A stretch of DNA of 64,000 nucleotides, from contig NZ_BMLS01000001.1 of NCBI RefSeq assembly GCF_014645355.1, positions 62,001 to 126,000 of the forward strand. Reading direction: 5' to 3'. The notes beneath the pieces are model-generated. The model was not told the DNA's origin and did no database searches. It worked only from the letters and a program-made list of their open reading frames with translations. The DNA comes from Bowmanella pacifica. GTDB lineage: Bacteria; Pseudomonadota; Gammaproteobacteria; Enterobacterales; Alteromonadaceae. Position 1 is the first letter of the stretch, and the number at the start of each line of letters is the position of its first letter. Below, in pieces: positions 30,960 to 40,692 of the stretch. The position numbers were made by a program, and so were the translations under genes.

Positions 30960-31850
30960 TTACGGCCTTTTAGCACTCGCCTTTATTGGCCCTGAGCGAT
31001 TAAGCATGCCGTCAATGATGCCTTGAAGCATATATCTCAACCTCATCATTCTATCGGGTAAAAGGACGCAATTGGTAAAAATACGTAAAGGCATAACGGC
31101 AAAATTGCGGAACTTCCAATACAAAGGAACGTATGAGCGACGAGAGAGCAAAAAAATGTTTCTAAACTGATAGTAAAGACGAACTGGCGCACCAACTTTA
31201 TAGGTTATTCCGGCAAAGCGTCGCCTTCCATCCCCCAGCTTATGAGACATACAAATGTCTAATGCTAAGCCAACAGAAAAGCCATGTTTCCTGGCTCTCC
31301 AGCACCATTCGTGATCAACACCATCAATAAACAAAGCATCATCTTTTAAACCAATCTGCTGTAACCAATGCAGATCTATCATCATGCCAGAGGCAATGAT
31401 TTGGGGGACAGAAGAGATATCATCAAACTGCTCAATCTCGGTTTGAATTTTTGGCCGCACTATTTTCTTAGTATAAGAACACATCAAAGATGGACCGAGC
31501 GCCACCAGCCTCGGCAAATAGTGCTGCCTACTCTTTTGAAACAATTCAGCCAGCTTGGCAACAAAACCTATATCAAACTGACTATCTTGATCAAACAATA
31601 AGCCAAAATCGCAACCATCTTTAAGCAAGTGCTGTAGCCCGACATTCTGCGCAGACGCGATACCGATGTTGTCAGGAAAGTGGAAGAATATCTGATTTTC
31701 ATAGCCAGCCAGAGCCAACTGGGAATACGTACTTTCAGGCGAGTTGTCAACGATACAAAGGGCATCAACCTGTTGAGCTAAATTGTCCAGTAAGGCTTTA
31801 GCCTCGTTCAGCTCAGGCTTATATAGAATGACAACGGCACCAATTTTCAA
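30960..31850 (-). CDS. GT2 glycosyltransferase, rhamnosyltransferase-like
   Basis: A 296-residue GT-A enzyme resembling RfbN-type rhamnosyltransferases. The nucleotide-sugar pocket starts at GAVVILYKP, then CIVDNSPES and NIGIASAQNVGLQ. The acidic motif is FDQDSQF. GVDHEWCWRARKHGF near residue 180 is the usual acceptor-side motif. It would add a sugar, probably rhamnose, to a growing surface polysaccharide at the cytoplasmic membrane face. It overlaps the preceding glycosyltransferase gene by 4 bp (ATGA) and is the last gene of the cluster before flrB. Confidence 0.8.
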   Translation of the reverse strand: MKIGAVVILYKPELNEAKALLDNLAQQVDALCIVDNSPESTYSQLALAGYENQIFFHFPDNIGIASAQNVGLQHLLKDGCDFGLLFDQDSQFDIGFVAKLAELFQKSRQHYLPRLVALGPSLMCSYTKKIVRPKIQTEIEQFDDISSVPQIIASGMMIDLHWLQQIGLKDDALFIDGVDHEWCWRARKHGFSVGLALDICMSHKLGDGRRRFAGITYKVGAPVRLYYQFRNIFLLSRRSYVPLYWKFRNFAVMPLRIFTNCVLLPDRMMRLRYMLQGIIDGMLNRSGPIKASAKRP

Positions 31851-32734
31851 TGCTTCACCAACTTATCAAGAATAAACCTATCCAGCTTATAAGCCAGTTT
31901 AACCACTTTGGCAGGCATGATGCGCAATGCTAACACCGATACAGCATAGAGGATGTTTGATAGGGAATAGCGCTTGAGTTTATTCATTGCAAACCATCTT
32001 GCTTTAAACTCGTTAATCGATTTGTCAAATCCCCTTCTTTTGTAGAAGTCATTCACTCTTCTGAACTTTAAAAGTCGCTCACTCAAATTCTCGAATATAT
32101 ACCCTGCTTGCATCAATTCGATCCACAGGAAGTAGTCTTGGGTATTCTTTAGTTCTTTTCTATAGCGAAAGCCATGTTCAAAGACACTGTAACGAAAAGC
32201 GACCGTTGGATGATTCATCGAACAACGCTTCGGCAGAAAGTCAAAGATTTCCTGGTGAGACAAGGGCAGTTTTCGCCCTCCGACTTCTACACCGGCTTCG
32301 TTAATTTCGACCAAAGATGTACCTAGCACCGACACGTGAGGATGACGTTCAAAAAAACTCACCTGTTTTTCTAAGCGCTTGACTTCGGAGATGTCATCCG
32401 CGTCCATTCTGAACAAATATTTAGGAGATAACACCGCACAACGCTCGATGACTTCATTCATGCATGAGCTTAACCCCAAATTTTCTGTCCCAATCAACAC
32501 AACCAGTTGCTCGGTCTGCTGCTCTGCGGCTTGCAAAAAGGACAATATAGGAGATGGCAGCGGTCCATCCACAACAACAAAAAGAAGAAAGTCGCGGAAG
32601 GTCTGTTCCAAAATACTGTCTACGGCTTGCTTAACCCATTCTACGCGGTCTTCCTGATAGACAGCCATGGCTACAACAGCCTGGCAGCACTTACCCTGCA
32701 AGCTTTTTCCCAAATACTCAAATTGATTGTTCAA
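31847..32734 (-). CDS. GT2 family glycosyltransferase
   Basis: A 295-residue GT-A enzyme with the standard early motif VAMAVYQEDRVEWVKQAVDSILEQTF, VDGPL in the donor pocket, GLSSCMNEVIE, and the DxD motif in FRMDADDIS. The later part (NTQDYFLWIELMQAGY) is the usual ED/QDY acceptor-site motif of WcaA-like enzymes. The sugar and linkage cannot be told. It is translationally coupled to the next gene. Confidence 0.8.
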   Translation of the reverse strand: MNNQFEYLGKSLQGKCCQAVVAMAVYQEDRVEWVKQAVDSILEQTFRDFLLFVVVDGPLPSPILSFLQAAEQQTEQLVVLIGTENLGLSSCMNEVIERCAVLSPKYLFRMDADDISEVKRLEKQVSFFERHPHVSVLGTSLVEINEAGVEVGGRKLPLSHQEIFDFLPKRCSMNHPTVAFRYSVFEHGFRYRKELKNTQDYFLWIELMQAGYIFENLSERLLKFRRVNDFYKRRGFDKSINEFKARWFAMNKLKRYSLSNILYAVSVLALRIMPAKVVKLAYKLDRFILDKLVKH

Positions 32735-32839
32735 TCTACTCTCTACGAAATTTAGTACAGTATTAAAAAACAGCGAGACAAACCGCTGAACTGGATAAAA
32801 TGGCGGGAAAATAACAGAAACAGAAAAATAATTCTGCCT

Positions 32840-33787
32840 CTAATTGATATCTTTTACCGTTCTAAAACCAATATGTGACGTACCAAGGCCTCTTTCTTGA
32901 GCTTGTCTGGCCGCAGGACGGAATCTGGCGCAATAGTCACTGGAACAAAGGAAAGAGCCTCCTTTGACCACCATTACCTGCACATTTGGTTGTTTAGCAC
33001 CGAGTCCACTGAATAAGTTTTTCCGCAATAGTTCATCACTTACAGCATGTCCATGATAAAAGGGACTGGATGTCCACTCCCACACGTTTCCAAGCAAATC
33101 ATGTATGCCGTATTGATTAGCAGGAAACTGAGCAACAGGCGCCATCCCAGCAAAACCGTCGTCAGCATCATCAGAATAGGGAAACGCTCCTTGCCAGGTA
33201 TTTGCAAGGTGGCGTTTTCCATCCATTATCTGCATCCCCTTAGCAGCAAGCTCAAACTCAGCTTCTGTAGGCAATCGGTGACCTTTCCAATTGGCATAAT
33301 TCACTGCATCCTCGTATGAAACATGAACCACAGGATAATCATCCAGTCCTGTTAAGTCAGACCCTGCACCGCGAGGGGCGGCCCAATAAGCTCCTGGCAC
33401 AAATGTCCACCAGCTCATATTATCAACTGGTTCCTGACTACTCTCAGGCAGATCAAACACTGCTGCGCCTGCGATTCTCATTGCACTGGGTAAATCTGGA
33501 TAATCCTTTCTGGAGGGGACTTTCTCGGCAGTAGTCACATACCCTGTCGCCTGGACAAAGCTAGCGAAATCTCGATTTGTCACTTCAGTTTTACTCATAT
33601 AAAAGGAGTCAACAGATACAGCCGTGCCGCCTTGTTCCTCTGGGTAAAGTGCATTTTCACCTAAGATGATGGTTCCGCCAGCAACCAGCACCATACCCTG
33701 TTCAGCATTACTCCTATTTTCTTCATGCCGATCACATCCAGACACGACAATTAGACAAAAACACAGCAACACAAACCTGATCAACAT
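32840..33787 (-). CDS. Exported formylglycine-generating enzyme (lipoprotein)
   Basis: A 315-residue FGE-sulfatase (SUMF1) family protein, which oxidises the active-site Cys of type I sulfatases to formylglycine. Both catalytic cysteines are present: GGSFLCSSDYC has Cys281 and Cys286 in the C-X4-C spacing of known FGEs. GNVWEWTSSPF and LPTEAEFELAAKG are family motifs. The N-terminus is a lipoprotein signal (VLLCFCLIVVSGC, Cys18). The ATG at 33787 is chosen because it begins this signal. It lies one gene away from a sulfatase with the target motif CTPSR. A periplasmic, membrane-anchored FGE is unusual for bacteria. Confidence 0.85.
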   Translation of the reverse strand: MLIRFVLLCFCLIVVSGCDRHEENRSNAEQGMVLVAGGTIILGENALYPEEQGGTAVSVDSFYMSKTEVTNRDFASFVQATGYVTTAEKVPSRKDYPDLPSAMRIAGAAVFDLPESSQEPVDNMSWWTFVPGAYWAAPRGAGSDLTGLDDYPVVHVSYEDAVNYANWKGHRLPTEAEFELAAKGMQIMDGKRHLANTWQGAFPYSDDADDGFAGMAPVAQFPANQYGIHDLLGNVWEWTSSPFYHGHAVSDELLRKNLFSGLGAKQPNVQVMVVKGGSFLCSSDYCARFRPAARQAQERGLGTSHIGFRTVKDIN

Positions 33788-33794
33788 GTAAAAG

Positions 33795-35588
33795 TTAGCC
33801 TTTTTTTGTAAAAAAGTAGTGACGGTACTCTTGTTGATCAGCAACCATAAAGTTCTCCTGCTTTAAGGTCAGATGCCTGTTATAGGCTGGATCATGCGCG
33901 ATAACACTAGCCCAACTACTTTGTAGATATGCCACTTCGGACTCAAAACGCTGTATTTTTTCTGGTGTATCTTCAGCCCCGCGAGAAACCGATTCGTGAT
34001 GATAAAGAACGGCTTCTGCGCAAAACAAATTTCTTCGTCCCAACTCCCTGATCTTTAGACAAAAATCAACATCGTTAAAAGCGACTTTAAGATCCTGTTC
34101 ATTCAAGCCTGCAACAAGCTCAAAATCAGCCCGCTTGACGAGCAAGCATGCGGCTGTAACTGCACTTACATTGTGGCTGGCGATCAAGCGTTGCATATAA
34201 CCAGGCGCATCTGAGGCAAAAAATTTGTGAGCATGCCCAGCACCACCGCCATAGCCCATAACAACCCCGGCATGTTGAATACTATTATCACTGTAGAGAA
34301 GCTTTGCGCCAACGCACCCGATCTCAGGTCGCATAACCTGCGCAACCATAGCGGTCAGCCAGTGTTCACTGATAACTTCAATGTCATTGTTCACTAAACC
34401 AATGACCTCACCTTTACTGTGCTGAACAGCATAGTTATTGATAGCTGAATAGTTAAATACGCCAGGGTATTTCAGTAAACGAACCTTGGGGTGCTCGGCT
34501 ACCTGCTCAAAGTAGGCCAAGCTTTCAGCCTCATCTGAATTGTTATCAACTAGCAAAATTTCAAAATTTCGATAAGTACTAAGGTTCAGGATCGAATCAA
34601 TGCAGGACTGCACGAGCTGCCAGGCATTTCTGGTTGGCACAATCAAACTCACTAATGGCTGGCGACTAAGATGCCAATTCAGACATAAATGATGTTTATC
34701 ACCCTGAGTCAAATCCGCCCTTACAGATAACTTTGTTTGTATACCTTCAGGTAAGCCTTTGAGGATATCCGGCTCGGGCTGTTGCTTATGCAACAAGCAA
34801 AAGGAGATATGTTCAACGACACATTGTGTGTCTTCCAGCGCCACAGCCATAAACCAATGTCTGATAAAATTTTCATATACCTTCACCGATTCATGGCGAA
34901 GAAGTCTGAAAGATTTAAGCCATACGCCAGTTGACACATAACCACAGGTTAACTGCAGATCTGGGTTCCAATCTGGGTAAAACTGAGGAGTGCTTTTTAA
35001 TCCTTTATTATCAATAAAATCACAGTCGGTATAAGCCAGCGTAGCGTCTTGCAATGGCCAGTTATGCAGCACAAAGAGCAATTTAGGATGTAACAATTCT
35101 CCTTCCCGAAAGACGAAAACGGCATTCTCATCCCAGCTCAAAGGTAAAGCACTTAAATCACGCTCAACACTAATACTACCGTTCAAAGCACTCCAGCACC
35201 CCGCGACGTATCTTTTACACTGTTCAACTTGTGAGTCATTCACCCATAACACCAACTTAAATGTCGATGAGTTAAAAGCGTCTAATGAAACTAAACTCTC
35301 AATACTTTGCGAGAGTGACCGCTCTGACAGATTAGTTACTAGCAGCAAAAAGTAAGGCTGCGCTGAACCGCACAGTGCAGCCATCTCCTCTTCTTGCAAT
35401 CGCAGATTTGCCTCAAAGCGCTTCTGCAAAACCAACTCTGATGGGAAATATTGAACATGACCGGTTTGACGCAACCATCTGGTGTATCGGCTGGTTAGTC
35501 CGTGATGCTGCCTGGCATAGCGCCGCCACGATTTTGGCAAACGACTAATCACCAACTTCAAAAAACCAACCGCAACCTTTTTAATCAC
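33795..35588 (-). CDS. Two-domain glycosyltransferase (GT2, O-antigen/rhamnan type)
   Basis: A 597-residue protein. The first half (residues ~75-290) is a degenerate GT-like domain with TDCDFIDNKG. The second half is a clear GT2 domain: PLVSLIVPTRNAWQLVQSCIDSIL, LLVDNNSDEAESL, GLVNNDIEVI and GLNEQDLKVAFNDVDFCLKIRELG. This two-module plan is common in O-antigen and rhamnan-type polymer glycosyltransferases. Cytoplasmic, no membrane helix. FGE follows 7 bp downstream. Confidence 0.8.
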   Translation of the reverse strand: MIKKVAVGFLKLVISRLPKSWRRYARQHHGLTSRYTRWLRQTGHVQYFPSELVLQKRFEANLRLQEEEMAALCGSAQPYFLLLVTNLSERSLSQSIESLVSLDAFNSSTFKLVLWVNDSQVEQCKRYVAGCWSALNGSISVERDLSALPLSWDENAVFVFREGELLHPKLLFVLHNWPLQDATLAYTDCDFIDNKGLKSTPQFYPDWNPDLQLTCGYVSTGVWLKSFRLLRHESVKVYENFIRHWFMAVALEDTQCVVEHISFCLLHKQQPEPDILKGLPEGIQTKLSVRADLTQGDKHHLCLNWHLSRQPLVSLIVPTRNAWQLVQSCIDSILNLSTYRNFEILLVDNNSDEAESLAYFEQVAEHPKVRLLKYPGVFNYSAINNYAVQHSKGEVIGLVNNDIEVISEHWLTAMVAQVMRPEIGCVGAKLLYSDNSIQHAGVVMGYGGGAGHAHKFFASDAPGYMQRLIASHNVSAVTAACLLVKRADFELVAGLNEQDLKVAFNDVDFCLKIRELGRRNLFCAEAVLYHHESVSRGAEDTPEKIQRFESEVAYLQSSWASVIAHDPAYNRHLTLKQENFMVADQQEYRHYFFTKKG

Positions 35589-35657
35589 TGAAACCTCTTA
35601 AAGTCTGAAACACTTCCTATTGAAGCGAATAAAGTAAATCTCTGTTATTAGTCTTAA

Positions 35658-37151
35658 TCACTGAGGTTGAGGTAAATAGTGATCGTACCTGGCCCCAAAA
35701 GGCGCAGGAATCTCCGTCATGGGGTCGGCCCGCTGCATTTCGTCCGACCAATATAGTAGTTGCTGCCGAAGCTCCTCGGCGATATCAGGGTATTGCTGAA
35801 TTAGATTCAGATTTTCACCTTCGTCCGACTCCATATCAAAAAGATACTCTCGCTTTATACCTGCTTGGAGATACTTCCATTTTCCTTTTCTTACCGCTCT
35901 TTGCATCCAGAAACGCCAATAGAGTGCCCGTTCATCCAAATAGTCAGTCTTACCTTCAAGCGCTGGCAGCAAGCTAACACCATCGAGTTCTGCTAATGAA
36001 TCCTCACCGGCCAGTTCCAGAGCCGTATAAACTGCATCGAGTGACGATACCGGCTTGTCTACAACCTTGCCGGCCGGAAACTGACCTTGCCACTGAACCA
36101 GGTAGGGCACCCTAATACCACCATCAGTAAGCATGCCTTTTTCACCAATTAAAGGATCATTCCTGGAACCATTCCAAGCTTCACCTCGCTGATCCAGCGG
36201 CGCATCGGTCATATCGTCACCTAAGGGCGCACCATTGTCACTGATGAAAAAGATAATAGTGTTCTTCATCAATCCATGCTTTTCTAACGTGCCAACAATC
36301 TCTCCCACACCATCGTCAATTGCGGCCATCATAGCCAAAGCATAACGTCGCCTGGTTGGCATATTCTCAGGTATACGAGATAGATAAAAATCGGTGGCTT
36401 CCAATGGGACATGTGGGCCATAGGGAGAAAAGTAAAGAAAAAAGGGGCTCTGAGCATTACGTTCAATGAACGTAGTGGCCGCCTGATTAGTTAAGTCCAA
36501 TCTATACTGATTATTTATCTGATAGCCAGGCAATTTATCATTGCCATTCAGTTCAAAGTTAGTCCAGTAGCGTCGTTCATATCCCCAAAATACGTCGTCA
36601 AACCCCCTCTCGTCGGGAAAGAATGGGCGCTTATAATCCAAAGGAAGTTTTTCTATACTCTGATTGGATGCATAAAAGTCTGGATGATTTTGTTTCAGCC
36701 ACTCTTTAGAATTTCCCATGACTTCCAGATGCCATTTACCCACCATGCCAGTTCGATAACCCAGCTTTTGAAAACGACTAGCAATAGTTTCAACATTGAG
36801 AGGCATGGGAGCAAAGCGGTTTTCATCCACGCCAAATTTTTGTTGGTACTGTCCAGACATCAACGCAGCTCGAGATGGCGTGCATTGCGGGGACGTCACA
36901 TACCCATAGGTAAACCGGGTTCCAGATGTTGCGAGCTTATCAATATTCGGTGTTTTCAGATCCTGGCGAACACCTTGAATACCTAAGTCTGCATAGCCCT
37001 GATCATCAGTAAAAATCACGATGATATTGGGTTTATCCGGATAGCCTGTAGAAGGTTCCTCTGGTTTGGGTAAACTGGGGGTCGGCTGGTCACCTGAACC
37101 GCCACATGCAACTAAAACAAACAACGAAATTGCAACGGATAGGATCCGCAT
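35658..37151 (-). CDS. Type I (S1) sulfatase, lipoprotein
   Basis: A 497-residue arylsulfatase-type enzyme that removes sulfate from sugars. The modification motif CTPSR has its nucleophile at Cys90, which FGE would convert to formylglycine. Metal ligands are in FTDDQGYADLG (Asp49, Asp50) and FFISDNGAPLGDD. A lipoprotein signal with lipobox LVAC (Cys16) and a Gly/Ser/Pro linker anchors it outside the cytoplasm. It sits among sulfotransferases and next to its likely maturase, so the natural substrate is probably the cell's own or an environmental sulfated glycan. Confidence 0.9.
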   Translation of the reverse strand: MRILSVAISLFVLVACGGSGDQPTPSLPKPEEPSTGYPDKPNIIVIFTDDQGYADLGIQGVRQDLKTPNIDKLATSGTRFTYGYVTSPQCTPSRAALMSGQYQQKFGVDENRFAPMPLNVETIASRFQKLGYRTGMVGKWHLEVMGNSKEWLKQNHPDFYASNQSIEKLPLDYKRPFFPDERGFDDVFWGYERRYWTNFELNGNDKLPGYQINNQYRLDLTNQAATTFIERNAQSPFFLYFSPYGPHVPLEATDFYLSRIPENMPTRRRYALAMMAAIDDGVGEIVGTLEKHGLMKNTIIFFISDNGAPLGDDMTDAPLDQRGEAWNGSRNDPLIGEKGMLTDGGIRVPYLVQWQGQFPAGKVVDKPVSSLDAVYTALELAGEDSLAELDGVSLLPALEGKTDYLDERALYWRFWMQRAVRKGKWKYLQAGIKREYLFDMESDEGENLNLIQQYPDIAEELRQQLLYWSDEMQRADPMTEIPAPFGARYDHYLPQPQ

Positions 37152-37153
37152 AA

Positions 37154-38419
37154 TTACTTCCTATATAAGCCGGTACGAAGGTCTGCACGCTTCATCCCAG
37201 GTTTAAGCTCTAATGACTCGTACTCAGCAATCCTTGCTTTAATCATCGGACCATTTGGTCTCAGTTCCAGGGCTTTTTTCCACACCTCTAAGGCCAAACG
37301 TAAGTCAACACGCTCGACGTCTTTCGCCAAGGCAATAAGCTCCTCTGAAGAGGTGCAACGATTTACCGCAAAATAGGTTTGAATAGACAATCGAACATCT
37401 TTAAAGACCGATTCTCGGGTTAAGCCACGCAAAACGCCCATCATTCGCACAAAGTATCCTATAGGAACATGGCAAATACTCCGTAACGTCTTCTTATACC
37501 GTTTCTGAACAAATTTTCTTGATTCTAGTAATGGCACTTCTAGATTCAATGAGGTTACAAACTGCCTTAGCGACTCGGAATAACCTTGGTAACTTTCTGG
37601 TTCCAGAGTAAAAGTAACAACAGGTGAATTATCTTCGCTAAGGTTGTACCCCACCCTATTTAATTTTAACGGTATTTCATCTGATGGACGCCCTCGATTC
37701 AGGAGCGACAGGTACTCTTTCTCCGACCTGAATAGCCTGTGTACTATCATCACATCGCGCAATTCATGCAGACTCTCATGCAAACTTTCTGGTTTATTTT
37801 TCATTCCCTTGAACGCTTTACCATCACACAGCGTAATTTTCCCTTGATTCAGATAGGGAACATGTAAGTTTACTCTGGCGACGCTGGCGTCTAGCCGGAT
37901 CAGTGATTTAACCAGAGGAAAAATATGTCCTTTGATATCTTGGCTTAGTGCGGTGAATGACCTTTCGCTTCCTTTCTCATTTAACCACTGAAAGGAGATA
38001 CAATCTGACTTGGGATTTTCGGCAATACAGTGCTGAACTTTGAAGGACAGACACTTCGGCATCCAGAACTCGTCAATATCTAAAAACATCACATAGTCAA
38101 ATTCACCGGAGTCGCGACATTCCTGAAAAGATTTGGCATAGATCAGATATTGGATATGCGCAGAAACAGCCTGAGGGCAATAGTCAATCCAATCCGCATA
38201 GAAGAACTGCACATTCGTATGCTGCTCTTGAATTAAACTTAGTATCTGAGCACTGTTATCAGATGTGCGGTTAAGGTAAATATCAATTGCATCAAAGCCG
38301 ACATATAGATGATGGTGGATCCATTCAGGAAGATAAGCAGCCTCATCTTTTGCAACTGCCACCAGTTTAACTTTAGGGGTTGAACGCCCTGCGGATGGAC
38401 GACCTATTACATTATTCAT
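37154..38419 (-). CDS. Glycosyltransferase of the Glyco_tranf_2_4 / GT92-like type (copy 1)
   Basis: A 421-residue protein starting with VKLVAVAKDEAAYLPEWIHHHLYVGFDAIDIYLNRTSDNS, the signature of this family, with a DxD-type motif in FLDIDEFWMP. The C-terminal ~60 residues (RVDLRLALEVWKKALELRPNGPMIKARIAEYE) look like a TPR repeat. It is a tandem paralogue of the next gene. No signal peptide. Probably acts on the same surface glycan. Confidence 0.75.
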   Translation of the reverse strand: MNNVIGRPSAGRSTPKVKLVAVAKDEAAYLPEWIHHHLYVGFDAIDIYLNRTSDNSAQILSLIQEQHTNVQFFYADWIDYCPQAVSAHIQYLIYAKSFQECRDSGEFDYVMFLDIDEFWMPKCLSFKVQHCIAENPKSDCISFQWLNEKGSERSFTALSQDIKGHIFPLVKSLIRLDASVARVNLHVPYLNQGKITLCDGKAFKGMKNKPESLHESLHELRDVMIVHRLFRSEKEYLSLLNRGRPSDEIPLKLNRVGYNLSEDNSPVVTFTLEPESYQGYSESLRQFVTSLNLEVPLLESRKFVQKRYKKTLRSICHVPIGYFVRMMGVLRGLTRESVFKDVRLSIQTYFAVNRCTSSEELIALAKDVERVDLRLALEVWKKALELRPNGPMIKARIAEYESLELKPGMKRADLRTGLYRK

Positions 38420-38483
38420 GTTAAACCTATGAAAAACACATTGTAGACTTTCTGCTTTTCAGCGCGTACAGCAATGCGATATC

Positions 38484-39695
38484 TCACCCCTGTTGTCTCA
38501 GTTTACGTTCTTTAAAATCAGCCAAAAGTGCTTTTATTTGTGGCCCTGAAGGTCTAATTCGCAGCGCCTGTTCTAAATATCCTATGGCTTCATCCAAGTC
38601 ATGAGGCGCCGCATGCCGGGCTAGCTGTTTTAAGACTTCTACATTGTCTGAATGTTGTTGCGCATAAACTTTACGAAAAGCCTGAAATTGTCTCCGAATC
38701 TCATCAATTCGCACACCGGTGAATATCCTCGCCATATCATTGTAATGCTCTGGCAGGCTCGCTGAGATATTCTCCACCGCAGTTGCGTACCGCTCATGCA
38801 CAAAACGCTTAGCTTCTTCATAATGCTCAGCATGCTTTACCCGTTCCTTGAAGCTCAGCAGGCTCTTCTGGTACTCAGCAAACTTCTGGCTGGGAAAGTT
38901 CACTTCATGTGAGGCAGCTCCCCTTCTTGGCAAACCATTTCGGTTATTCTTGTATGCGAAATTGTTACCCGGCCTGCCGCGATACAACAAAGACACATAT
39001 TCGTACTCGGAACGATTTGCTCTATGGAAAATAAAAAAGGACTTAAGACTGTTAAGCTCATCCGAGACCGCTTGTTCTAAATTTTCTCGGCCCACGAATG
39101 TTCGCCCATCTGCCAGCACGGGGACAACTCCATCGACCAACTCTGGCACATGATGCTTTAGTTCCAGAATAGAAGTAGAGACAGGGAGTAAAGTTTTCCC
39201 CAAAGGGGAAAGGTTTCCAATCAGAGTTTCCGATAAGCTAGCAAATAGAACGTCATTGCCTAAATCGTTCAACCATTCAAAGAAAATGGCAGAGTCTCTA
39301 CCTATAGAATTCAAGCAACTTTTAATACTTGTCTCAAAATCTACCGGGCACCAGAACTCATCGATATCCAGAAATAAAATATGAGTAGCCGAGTTATCTC
39401 GTCTCGCTCTATCCAGTGCTTTGGCATAAACGATAAACTGGATCTGTTTTTTGGCTGACGCTGGACACATATCAATCCAGTCAGCATTATGCCAAGTTAC
39501 ATTGGGATATAGCGTACTGATCTCTGACAGCACTTGGGCAGAATTGTCATTGGTTCTATTGATATGAATCTCAATATCATCAAAACCAAAAAACAAATGA
39601 TGGTGCACCCAGTCAGTTAGGTAAGCAGCTTCATCCTTGGCGACAGCAACAATTCTAACTTTCAAGGGGGTATCTAATGCAAAAGAGTCATTCAT
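38484..39695 (-). CDS. Glycosyltransferase of the Glyco_tranf_2_4 / GT92-like type (copy 2)
   Basis: A 403-residue paralogue of the neighbouring gene: VRIVAVAKDEAAYLTDWVHHHLFFGFDDIEIHINRTNDNSAQ and FLDIDEFWCPVDF match closely. It also has the same C-terminal TPR-like tail (AIGYLEQALRIRPSGPQIKALLADFKE). The pair arose by tandem duplication and then diverged well beyond simple allelic difference. It overlaps the sulfotransferase-like gene upstream by 8 bp. Confidence 0.75.
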   Translation of the reverse strand: MNDSFALDTPLKVRIVAVAKDEAAYLTDWVHHHLFFGFDDIEIHINRTNDNSAQVLSEISTLYPNVTWHNADWIDMCPASAKKQIQFIVYAKALDRARRDNSATHILFLDIDEFWCPVDFETSIKSCLNSIGRDSAIFFEWLNDLGNDVLFASLSETLIGNLSPLGKTLLPVSTSILELKHHVPELVDGVVPVLADGRTFVGRENLEQAVSDELNSLKSFFIFHRANRSEYEYVSLLYRGRPGNNFAYKNNRNGLPRRGAASHEVNFPSQKFAEYQKSLLSFKERVKHAEHYEEAKRFVHERYATAVENISASLPEHYNDMARIFTGVRIDEIRRQFQAFRKVYAQQHSDNVEVLKQLARHAAPHDLDEAIGYLEQALRIRPSGPQIKALLADFKERKLRQQG

Positions 39696-40674
39696 CAGCC
39701 ACCCTCAAAGCATGGGCAATTTTACCAATCAACTGCTGGGCTGGCAGGCTGAAAGACCACTCATCACTCACTACTTTGATGCTTGCCAATTCATTGTTGG
39801 GCTGGTAGTTGACCAGGTTGTCTTTAAAACGATTTTGCATTATCTGTTCGCAACGACTGTCAACAAAATAATTGCCTACACGTAATTCTCGCTCAGCACT
39901 ACGAACAATAGCTTTTAGTTCATCTAAACCAATAGAGATTAATTCTGGAAGATGCTTTACATATTGATTTCGAACCCATGAACCAGTTACCCCAAAGTTC
40001 ACTTTAAATACATGATTGAGGGCTCGGATAACTTCAATATCTGCAATATCCATAGACCGATTGACCGCATCAGGATTGTCGTTAGACTGAATCATGTCAT
40101 CCCGGTATTGCATGCCAATAATATTCATAAAATCGGGGATTAAACTACGACCGCGCTGAGATGCGTCATAATCCAACACTTTAACGTTGTCTTTACCAAA
40201 CACATGGCAAAACATGGCAACTTTCAAATCGGCGGATAACATCTGACTTTGTCCTGGTCTTGCCAGATGATCATGATAATAGGCAAAAAAGCTCTCAGTA
40301 CCGCCATGTTTTACCGTTTCCTGCCAAATAGAGTAAAGCTTGTAACTTGCCCTCCTCCAAGCATAAATAATAACAACTTGCTTGTTGTCCAAGGTATTAC
40401 GCAGGTACTCAAACTTGTCCCGGTTTAAAGAAATAAAGTCTTCACTGGATAGCAGGAAATCGTGTGGTTCATGATTAAAAAACGCAATATCTTCATCGGT
40501 CAGTCTTTGCTCATCCAATAGCGCTCTAAAAGGATGGTGGCCAAAGATATTCTGATAGCGCTTAGGGTAAACCAGATTGTTCTTGAACAACTCACCTCTG
40601 TTGTCTAACAAAAACTTCTGCAAAGCAGTTGTACCGGTTTTGTGGGGACCCACATGTAAGTAAAAAGTATTCAT
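39688..40674 (-). CDS. Sulfotransferase-like protein
   Basis: A 328-residue cytoplasmic protein opening with FYLHVGPHKTGTTALQKFL, the 5'-phosphosulfate-binding loop of PAPS-dependent sulfotransferases. SSEDF and IYAWRRASYKLYS in the middle correspond to the 3'-phosphate-binding region. It would transfer sulfate from PAPS to a glycan or its precursor. Assignment of substrate is not possible. It lies in the glycosyltransferase run. Confidence 0.75.
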   Translation of the reverse strand: MNTFYLHVGPHKTGTTALQKFLLDNRGELFKNNLVYPKRYQNIFGHHPFRALLDEQRLTDEDIAFFNHEPHDFLLSSEDFISLNRDKFEYLRNTLDNKQVVIIYAWRRASYKLYSIWQETVKHGGTESFFAYYHDHLARPGQSQMLSADLKVAMFCHVFGKDNVKVLDYDASQRGRSLIPDFMNIIGMQYRDDMIQSNDNPDAVNRSMDIADIEVIRALNHVFKVNFGVTGSWVRNQYVKHLPELISIGLDELKAIVRSAERELRVGNYFVDSRCEQIMQNRFKDNLVNYQPNNELASIKVVSDEWSFSLPAQQLIGKIAHALRVADE

Positions 40675-40692
40675 TATATGCTTTCTGTAATC

